Source of the DNA: Candidatus Pacearchaeota archaeon
Lineage (GTDB): Archaea; Nanobdellota; Nanobdellia; Pacearchaeales; GW2011-AR1
Direction: 5' to 3'
DNA: 9,309 nucleotides
Assembly (NCBI GenBank): GCA_014728745.1
Contig: WJLC01000061.1
Coordinates: 1-9,309, forward strand
The position numbers and the translations under genes are program-made. Position 1 is the first letter of the stretch. Every line of letters begins with the position of its first letter. A model generated the notes under the pieces. The model made no database searches, was not told where the DNA came from, and worked only from the letters and a program-made list of their open reading frames with translations. Below are positions 5,531 to 9,309 of the stretch, piece by piece.

Positions 5531-5545
5531 TAATTATATATTTTT
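5531..5545 (-). promoter_or_regulatory. Candidate TATA box for the Cys-rich gene
   Basis: The minus strand reads AAAAATATATAATTA, about 20-25 bases before the ATG at 5518 and touching the stop codon of the poly-Ser gene. No Shine-Dalgarno is present, so a leaderless start is likely. Confidence 0.45.
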
Positions 5546-5970
5546 TAATATCTACTTCCAGATTTTTTTTCTAAAACCTCTATTCTCTGTTGTAAATGAT
5601 AAACCTGATTACTTAAATCCTCAATTTTTTCAGTCATTGCCATAATCCTTTTTGCGAATCTTTTTCTTTTTTGGCTTAAATCAACTCCAGAACCAGCCCC
5701 ACTTGCAATATCTAGATAATCTGAGCTTGAAGAGCTTGAAGAGCTTGAAGATGAACTTGAAGAACCTGCCCCAGTATTAGCACTAGCCATTGCTCCAAAA
5801 ATTCCAAATCCTGAGCTTGAACCTGAATTAGAATTTGATGAAGATGAATCCAAATCTGAATTTGAATTAGTCTTGTCAGATTTCATATCTCTCATCTGAG
5901 CCTGCTGTTTTTTATACCTCTCTGTTAAGTCAATAACATCTTTTTTCTTTCCTAATCCAAAAAATCCCAT
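5545..5970 (-). CDS. Poly-Ser linker protein with C-terminal coiled coil
   Basis: A 141-residue protein with three clear parts. Residues 1-30 are a conserved-looking head: a hydrophobic-aromatic tip MGFFGLGKKK, then DVIDLTERYKKQQAQMRDMK, a likely amphipathic helix. Residues 31-100 are a low-complexity Ser/Asn/Gly/Asp linker with 14 consecutive Ser (70-83) and a small hydrophobic island GFGIFGAMA (54-62). Residues 105-136 form a coiled coil with perfect 3-4 spacing of core residues: I109, M112, I116, L119, V123, L126, I130, L133. This layout suits a tethering or scaffolding protein in which a binding head is held on a flexible arm by an oligomerising tail. No enzyme motif is present and no named family is recognised. 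The TATA box at 5991-6000 lies 25 bases before the ATG, so it is leaderless. It is divergent from the 487-residue gene, from which 143 bases separate it. Confidence 0.85.
   Translation of the reverse strand: MGFFGLGKKKDVIDLTERYKKQQAQMRDMKSDKTNSNSDLDSSSSNSNSGSSSGFGIFGAMASANTGAGSSSSSSSSSSSSSSDYLDIASGAGSGVDLSQKRKRFAKRIMAMTEKIEDLSNQVYHLQQRIEVLEKKSGSRY
5723..5749 (-). repeat. Three perfect 9-base tandem repeats coding for Ser-Ser-Ser
   Basis: The unit GAGCTTGAA (plus strand) occurs three times without a break and continues as a degenerate copy to about 5764. On the coding strand the codons cycle TCT-TCA-AGC, so the 14-residue Ser run mixes TCN and AGY codons. The in-frame unit means slippage would change the length of the Ser linker in steps of three without a frameshift. 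Confidence 0.9.
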
Positions 5971-5990
5971 GCTAAATAAAATAAATTACT

Positions 5991-6000
5991 ATTTTTAAAG
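5991..6000 (-). promoter_or_regulatory. TATA box for the poly-Ser coiled-coil gene
   Basis: The minus strand reads CTTTAAAAAT, centred about 25 bases before the ATG at 5970. There is no Shine-Dalgarno, so a leaderless start is predicted. Confidence 0.5.
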
Positions 6001-6075
6001 TTAGTTGTTCTGCACTAGGAATATTAAACAATAAAGGAAATTCAATTAAAGGGAATGATAAAACTTAACAAACAT

Positions 6076-6085
6076 TTTTTAAATA
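6076..6085 (+). promoter_or_regulatory. TATA box for the 487-residue gene
   Basis: TTTTTAAATA is centred about 33 bases before the ATG at 6114, predicting a leader of only a few bases. It is divergent from the poly-Ser promoter about 80 bases away; the sequence between shows no convincing inverted repeat. Confidence 0.5.
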
Positions 6086-6113
6086 TTGTTTTTCTTTACA
6101 TATCATACAAAAG

Positions 6114-7577
6114 ATGGTAGCTACAGTTGCGCAAGTTATTGGAAAAGTGAATCCTGAGCTTTATGCTTCTAATGGAAAGGAATTGCTAAAGAAGTACAAA
6201 TCTGCAGATGACATCCCAGCAGAAGAAGTAGAGCCGCAGGCAGCAGAAGATGCAGGAGGCAATGTAGCAGAGCACAAAATAGTTTATGAGTCTTATTCAG
6301 ATTCCTTAGAACCAGTTTATTATTTTCTTCTTGATTTAATGGATGACTTTAGATTGTCTCCTGAGAAGCTTGTAGATAATTTTTCACCAACTCCAGGTTC
6401 AACCCAATTTAGTGAATTTGGAACAAAAGCCACAGCAATGCAGCAGCAAGCCTCAAAAGTAATGGGAGACATAAATACCGTATTAAGAAGTGTTTTGAAT
6501 ATTATTTATGACTTAAAGGAATTTCAAATTCGTTTGCAAAGTTATGATGATTTGCATTCAGATGATGATACAAAAAGAAAAGGCGCATTATTGTCTCTGA
6601 AACAAGTATGGATAGATAAAGTTGATTCTCAAAAAGGTGGCTCAAGCATAGCTAATATGGCTAGGCAGCTGGGTTTTGAAACATTATATGATGCTTTCAA
6701 AGTTGCAAACAATATCAAAGATGTTGAAAGATTAGATTTAAATGAGAGAGTTAAGAGAATTCTTATTGGAAAGATTCATGAATTTAATGCATGGCTTAAA
6801 AGTTCAGAGCAAGAATTAAGAAAAAGATTTGAAATTGAAAAAACTTACTTGAGAAGTCAGGTTAATTCATTAATGCTTTATTCAAGATGGGCAAAGCCTT
6901 ATTTAAGAGCAGCTCAGCAACTTGAGGCAACTCCAAGCTCAAGTCCTGCATTAGTAAAGGCATTTAATAGAACTGTCCTAGAATTGACCTTGCTAGGAAA
7001 AAGCAAGGTAAAGCCAAAAGATGCTGCTATTGAAGGAAGTCTTCCAGAGCACTTTGCAAAAGATAAGACCCTAAGAAAGCTGAAAAGAGATTACTATAGT
7101 TGTGTTTTAATGGATTTTACATTCACAGCTGTTCCTAAGCAGACTACTTATATTGGAAAGGCAGAAGTCACTTTCAGAGCCTATGCCTTAAACCAAGAAG
7201 AAATTGACAAGATTAAAAAAGAACTTGCAGAGGATGATATTGGAGATGCATTAAAATTAATAGAGGGTGTCACAGATGAATCTATAAATCAACTAAAAGA
7301 TGATATTAACCACTTTTTAGAAGGGGAAATAATAGAGCCTGAAAAAGAAGAAGAGGAAAAACCTGTTGATGAAAGTAATCCTTTTTTAGCATTAGTCGGT
7401 GCTTATGGGGAATCAGGAAGCAAGGGCAAATCAAAATCAGGAGATGAGAAAATAAAACCAGATGACTGGAATGAAAAGAATTATCTAAGGCCTCTCGCAG
7501 TTCACAATGCAGTGGATACCAACTTCACATTATTTGATGTTTACAAAAAAGCCCACGGAATGCAGAGCTTTACTTAA
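6114..7577 (+). CDS. Large unknown helical soluble protein (487 residues)
   Basis: The longest gene in the window. It has no signal peptide or membrane helix. It starts MVATVAQVIGKVNPELYA, followed by an Ala/Glu-rich linker (about 30-52). A long, mostly helical body comes next, with charged amphipathic helices such as VLRSVLNIIYDLKEFQIRL, SSEQELRKRFEIEKTYLRSQ and LMLYSRWAKPYLRAAQQL. A shorter stretch (about 325-365, CVLMDFTFTAVPKQTTYIG and KAEVTFRAYAL) looks beta-stranded. From about 402 to 450 it is acidic and then Gly/Ser/Lys-rich and disordered, and the C-terminus (DWNEKNYLRPLAVHNAVDTN onward) looks ordered again. No nucleotide-binding or catalytic motif is visible. The even composition and well-defined ends suggest a conserved structural protein. 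No named family is recognised; a self-assembling or phage-like structural role is possible but unsupported. It is divergent from the poly-Ser coiled-coil gene, its most likely partner. Confidence 0.88.
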   Translation: MVATVAQVIGKVNPELYASNGKELLKKYKSADDIPAEEVEPQAAEDAGGNVAEHKIVYESYSDSLEPVYYFLLDLMDDFRLSPEKLVDNFSPTPGSTQFSEFGTKATAMQQQASKVMGDINTVLRSVLNIIYDLKEFQIRLQSYDDLHSDDDTKRKGALLSLKQVWIDKVDSQKGGSSIANMARQLGFETLYDAFKVANNIKDVERLDLNERVKRILIGKIHEFNAWLKSSEQELRKRFEIEKTYLRSQVNSLMLYSRWAKPYLRAAQQLEATPSSSPALVKAFNRTVLELTLLGKSKVKPKDAAIEGSLPEHFAKDKTLRKLKRDYYSCVLMDFTFTAVPKQTTYIGKAEVTFRAYALNQEEIDKIKKELAEDDIGDALKLIEGVTDESINQLKDDINHFLEGEIIEPEKEEEEKPVDESNPFLALVGAYGESGSKGKSKSGDEKIKPDDWNEKNYLRPLAVHNAVDTNFTLFDVYKKAHGMQSFT

Positions 7578-7620
7578 TTTTAATTATTAAAAATAAAAAA
7601 TTAATTAGATTTTTTTATTT
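7578..7620. terminator. Bidirectional T-rich terminator between convergent genes
   Basis: In the plus direction the 487-residue gene is followed by ATTTTTTTATTT at about 7609-7620. In the minus direction the interrupted gene is followed by a T-rich tract, the complement of the A-rich run at about 7590-7600. Both match archaeal oligo-T termination signals. Confidence 0.55.
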
Positions 7621-7875
7621 GTCTCTAACCCTAAAACTTGCTTTGAGATCCAGTAAGTAGGGTCTTAGCATTTCATCACTATCAAACCTAAGCAATTTTT
7701 TTTCAAGAACATTTAAATCAATATTATCTTCTTGCTTAGATTTTATGCTTGTAACTGCATTAAAATATTCCTTAGGAGTTATTAAAAAACAATCCCTTAT
7801 CAAATGCCTTGTTATTTCTCTTTCATAATTCTCTTCTTCATTTATTTCATCTGCTATTTTGTTGTATAAATTCAC
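7615..7875 (-). CDS. Downstream 86-residue part of the TGA-interrupted frame
   Basis: If translated alone, this part would start at GTG 7875 (MNLYNKIADEINEEENYERE at the start) and end at TAA 7615. It is a charged helical protein with one Cys (RDCFLITPKEYF) and ends in ASFRVRDK. No family is recognised. The GTG has no TATA box at the right distance and only a poor purine-rich sequence before it, and the frame stays open for 24 coding-like codons upstream, back to the TGA at 7948. It is therefore more likely the C-terminal half of a longer protein than an independent gene. Confidence 0.5.
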   Translation of the reverse strand: MNLYNKIADEINEEENYEREITRHLIRDCFLITPKEYFNAVTSIKSKQEDNIDLNVLEKKLLRFDSDEMLRPYLLDLKASFRVRDK

Positions 7876-7947
7876 TGCCTTTTGTTCCTGGGGGTTGTAT
7901 TCCTTTTCTGATTTGTAAGAACATGATTCAAGAATCGAAAGATATTT

Positions 7948-8181
7948 TCAAATGCTTTTTCCAACACCTATTTTTTTAAATTCAGGGAAAATCTCTTGGC
8001 AGTTTTCAGTTTTTTTATTATTTAGAATCTCAAGATTGTTAACCTCTTTATGTAATTCATTAAGAGCATGGATTATTGATGTTGCTAACACAATATGAGG
8101 GAATTTTCCACAAAAATAATTATCTCTTAAAATAGGGTATTTATCTAAGAAATAACTGCAAGATTTGATTCTGCTTACCAT
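7948..8181 (-). CDS. Upstream 77-residue part of the TGA-interrupted frame
   Basis: It starts at ATG 8181 (MVSRIKSCSYFLDKYPILRD) and ends at TGA 7948. A longer version beginning at TTG 8214 is possible, but the TATA box at 8203-8212 lies exactly 26 bases before the ATG and would fall inside that longer version, so the ATG is preferred as a leaderless start. The protein is helical with three Cys and a hydrophobic helix (FPHIVLATSIIHALNEL) that is too short and too polar to be a clear membrane segment. It ends with KKIGVGKSI. No family is recognised. It may be a complete small protein, but the open frame beyond the TGA argues that it is the N-terminal half of a 188-residue protein. Confidence 0.55.
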   Translation of the reverse strand: MVSRIKSCSYFLDKYPILRDNYFCGKFPHIVLATSIIHALNELHKEVNNLEILNNKKTENCQEIFPEFKKIGVGKSI

Positions 8182-8202
8182 TACTAAAATTATGGCCTTC
8201 TG

Positions 8203-8212
8203 ATATTTAAAC
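8203..8212 (-). promoter_or_regulatory. TATA box setting the start at 8181
   Basis: The minus strand reads GTTTAAATAT, centred 26 bases before the ATG at 8181, the standard archaeal box-to-start distance. This is the main reason for choosing ATG 8181 over TTG 8214. Confidence 0.6.
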
Positions 8213-8227
8213 AATACTATATCCTAA

Positions 8228-8239
8228 TGAATATATTCA
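8228..8239. promoter_or_regulatory. 12-base perfect palindrome in a divergent promoter region
   Basis: TGAATATATTCA is a perfect palindrome between the divergent genes at 8181 and 8317. It lies upstream of both TATA boxes and 12 bases from a second palindrome, so it could be an operator; AT-richness makes chance palindromes common. Confidence 0.3.
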
Positions 8240-8251
8240 AGTATAATGTAA

Positions 8252-8265
8252 TTACTTTAAAGTAA
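8252..8265. promoter_or_regulatory. 14-base perfect palindrome, candidate operator
   Basis: TTACTTTAAAGTAA is a perfect 14-base palindrome ending about 14 bases before the TATA box of the gene at 8317. A homodimeric regulator binding here could act on either divergent gene. By base composition roughly one such palindrome could occur by chance in a window of this size. Confidence 0.4.
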
Positions 8266-8277
8266 CATAAAAAGATA

Positions 8278-8288
8278 AAATTTATAAA
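8278..8288 (+). promoter_or_regulatory. BRE/TATA box setting the start at 8317
   Basis: AAATTTATAAA is a good archaeal TATA box with an A-rich BRE, centred about 33 bases before the ATG at 8317 but only 12 before the alternative TTG at 8296. It therefore favours the ATG, with a leader of only a few bases. Confidence 0.6.
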
Positions 8289-8316
8289 GTTTTGATTGTT
8301 CTCTAAAATACTTAAA

Positions 8317-8685
8317 ATGGCACATGATAAACATAAGAAATCACAAAATAATCACTCTTTATCAGATATATATCCTGCTATGACTTATGATGAAAAAATG
8401 CAGATTGTTGCAACTCAAATTGATATATTAAATTCTTATGATCCTGAAGGAAAAATAAGCAGATTGCAAAAAGCATGTGAGGTTTCTTGTCCAAATATGT
8501 GTGATGACCATTTACCTTCTCATGATGAGATTGATTCTTTAATTTATATTTACAATGAAAACATTAAAGATTACAAAAAAAGCCACGAACCAGAACACAT
8601 TTTAATAACAAAATCTAGAGATACTCAAGATAAATTTAGTGAATTAGAAAATAGATTAAATACTACTGCCTGTCCTACTTTATGA
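8317..8685 (+). CDS. Unknown 122-residue protein with a Cys/His cluster
   Basis: It begins at ATG 8317 (MAHDKHKKSQNNHSLSD) and ends at TGA 8683-8685. A TTG at 8296 would add seven residues, but it is rejected because the TATA box is too close to it. The N-terminus is His/Lys-rich and polar. A helix follows (DEKMQIVATQIDILNSY), then a cluster C54-x3-C58-x3-C62-x2-H65-x3-H69, which puts five possible metal ligands on about one helix and a loop. The rest is charged and helical, with another Cys near the end (ACPTL). There is no signal peptide or membrane segment. No known zinc-finger family matches the spacing. The last six bases overlap the end of the convergent membrane-protein gene. A palindrome pair upstream suggests regulated expression. 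The function is unknown; metal binding is inferred only from ligand clustering. Confidence 0.75.
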   Translation: MAHDKHKKSQNNHSLSDIYPAMTYDEKMQIVATQIDILNSYDPEGKISRLQKACEVSCPNMCDDHLPSHDEIDSLIYIYNENIKDYKKSHEPEHILITKSRDTQDKFSELENRLNTTACPTL

Positions 8686-9240
8686 TTTTGATTTTTCTTT
8701 AAATTTGTCTTTAAGATATCCAGTTAATCCACCTTTATATTTATCAAGTTCAGGTATTTTTTCACGATCAATTTTAATCTTTGATTCAGATATGTTATCT
8801 CTGTCATTTATTAAGGAAGTCCAATAAAGACTTGCCATTAAATCCAGAGCCTTTTTTTGATTCTTGACATTAACAGGAACATCTCTTTTTTTAGTATTTA
8901 TCCCTACCACTTCTCCTCCAGCATATTCTACTCCTTCAATAGGATTTTTTCCCCCTCTAAGCCTATTTATTCTATCTGCTGCATCCCATTCATCTATTTT
9001 TCCTACCCTATATGAATCAACAATGTGGTAAATATCTTTTTCAACTTGCCTTGCATGACTTTCATATGCAAATAGTATCAATCCCCCAATAAAAAAAGCA
9101 AGTCCAAAAACAGAGCTAGCCACAATTCCAATATCCTCTGATATCACAAAACCAGTCATTCCTGAGAAAGCATTTAATATAAGCACAGCTCCAATTAAAG
9201 AAAATATTGCAGGAAAAGCAAATCTAAATCCTCTTTGCAT
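8680..9240 (-). CDS. Two-helix membrane protein with cytosolic domain (186 residues)
   Basis: The ORF runs from ATG 9240 to TAA 8680. Two hydrophobic helices are clear: about residues 8-26 (FPAIFSLIGAVLILNAFSG) and 37-58 (IGIVASSVFGLAFFIGGLILF), joined by a short loop (MTGFVISED). The basic N-terminus (MQRGFRF) suggests that both ends face the cytosol. The remaining 125 residues are a soluble domain: a helix (QVEKDIYHIVDSYRVGKIDE), then NRLRGG, a beta-like part (IEGVEYAGGEVVGINTKKRD), a helix with ALDLMASLYWTSLIND, and a Lys-rich tail. Helical hairpins followed by small soluble domains of this kind are frequent in DPANN genomes as uncharacterised proteins; no named family is recognised. The start is supported by a TATA box about 29 bases upstream. 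The Lys codons at its 3' end supply the T-rich sequence that may terminate the convergent gene. Confidence 0.82.
   Translation of the reverse strand: MQRGFRFAFPAIFSLIGAVLILNAFSGMTGFVISEDIGIVASSVFGLAFFIGGLILFAYESHARQVEKDIYHIVDSYRVGKIDEWDAADRINRLRGGKNPIEGVEYAGGEVVGINTKKRDVPVNVKNQKKALDLMASLYWTSLINDRDNISESKIKIDREKIPELDKYKGGLTGYLKDKFKEKSKS
8686..8707 (+). terminator. T-rich terminator of the 122-residue gene
   Basis: Just after the TGA at 8683-8685 the plus strand has a T-rich run (TTTTGATTTTTCTTTAAATT). It lies inside the 3' coding end of the convergent membrane-protein gene, so the signal is made by that gene's Lys and Phe codons. Confidence 0.4.
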
Positions 9241-9261
9241 GGTTTATCTAATAAATTGGCA

Positions 9262-9274
9262 TTTTTATATATTT
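9262..9274 (-). promoter_or_regulatory. TATA box for the membrane-protein gene
   Basis: The minus strand reads AAATATATAAAAA, centred about 28 bases before the ATG at 9240, with no Shine-Dalgarno, so a leaderless mRNA is predicted. The remaining bases to 9309 hold no ORF. Confidence 0.55.
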
Positions 9275-9309
9275 CTGATTTAGTAGAGAGAATGAATAAT
9301 AAATAAGAA

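Larger units (their letters stand above)
7615..8181 (-). pseudogene. Single reading frame interrupted by one in-frame TGA
   Basis: From ATG at 8181 one minus-strand frame runs to TAA at 7615 with a single stop, TGA at 7948-7950. The parts are 77 residues before it and 110 codons after it. The 24 codons between the TGA and the first possible downstream start (GTG 7875) read like protein (KYLSILESCSYKSEKEYN and on) and are free of stops, unlike ordinary spacer in this 70% AT sequence. No TATA box or good Shine-Dalgarno precedes the GTG. TGA is used as a normal stop at 5210 and 8683, and TGG codes Trp throughout, so code reassignment is unlikely. A recent nonsense change (for example AGA to TGA), a sequencing error, or programmed readthrough could explain it. 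The product would be 188 residues, soluble, helical and unrecognised. Confidence 0.55.

Noticed and set aside
5723..5764. Ser-coding repeat as a CRISPR or mobile-element repeat
   Set aside because: The units are 9 bases, contiguous, without spacers, and in frame within a gene. It is a coding microsatellite.
7948..7950. TGA as a reassigned sense codon or selenocysteine codon
   Set aside because: TGA ends other genes here (5210, 8683) and Trp is coded by TGG throughout. I see no convincing SECIS-like hairpin after the gene; readthrough or mutation is simpler.
8182..8214. TTG start at 8214 for the upstream part of the interrupted frame
   Set aside because: It would place the TATA box inside the coding region. 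ATG 8181 is exactly 26 bases from the box.
8296..8316. TTG start at 8296 for the 122-residue protein
   Set aside because: It is only about 12 bases from the TATA box centre, too close for a start site; ATG 8317 fits.

Overview
The window reads as chromosomal DNA of a small-genome, AT-rich archaeon, most likely a DPANN lineage (Pacearchaeota/Woesearchaeota-like). Three things support this. There is a glutamyl-tRNA synthetase of archaeal type, with its archaeal N-terminal extension and an LSTTK version of the KMSKS loop. There is an archaeal type IV pilin with a class III signal peptide. Almost every gene has an archaeal TATA box (TTTAWA-like) about 20-33 bases before its ATG and no Shine-Dalgarno, which implies leaderless transcripts. 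The lineage is inferred from protein style and was not searched.

Layout. 1-831 (minus): a 5' gene fragment cut by the window edge and a 161-residue unknown protein. 832-999: divergent promoter region whose two TATA boxes are each preceded by GTAAGG. 1000-3341 (plus): a tight three-gene operon of unknown, mostly helical proteins; genes 2 and 3 overlap by one base, and gene 3 carries a UVR-like helical hairpin motif. 3363-5970 (minus): a pilin-like secreted protein with a strong Shine-Dalgarno, a GluRS that stops at the end of its catalytic domain and has HVMH in place of HIGH, a small Cys-rich protein, and a protein with a poly-Ser linker and a regular C-terminal coiled coil. 6114-7577 (plus): a large soluble helical protein divergent from the poly-Ser gene. 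7615-8181 (minus): a reading frame that continues in frame through one internal TGA, so it is a broken gene, a readthrough gene or two stacked small genes. 8317-8685 (plus): a small protein with a Cys/His cluster. 8680-9240 (minus): a two-helix membrane protein with a cytosolic domain.

Only the GluRS and the pilin can be assigned to families with confidence. The rest are unrecognised, and I give no invented function. No tRNA, rRNA, CRISPR array, transposase, integrase or attachment site was seen, and no gene-free stretch exceeds 170 bases. The best candidates for new biology are the catalytic-domain-only GluRS, the in-frame TGA gene, the three-gene plus-strand operon with its paired promoter motif, and the divergent poly-Ser coiled-coil / 487-residue pair.
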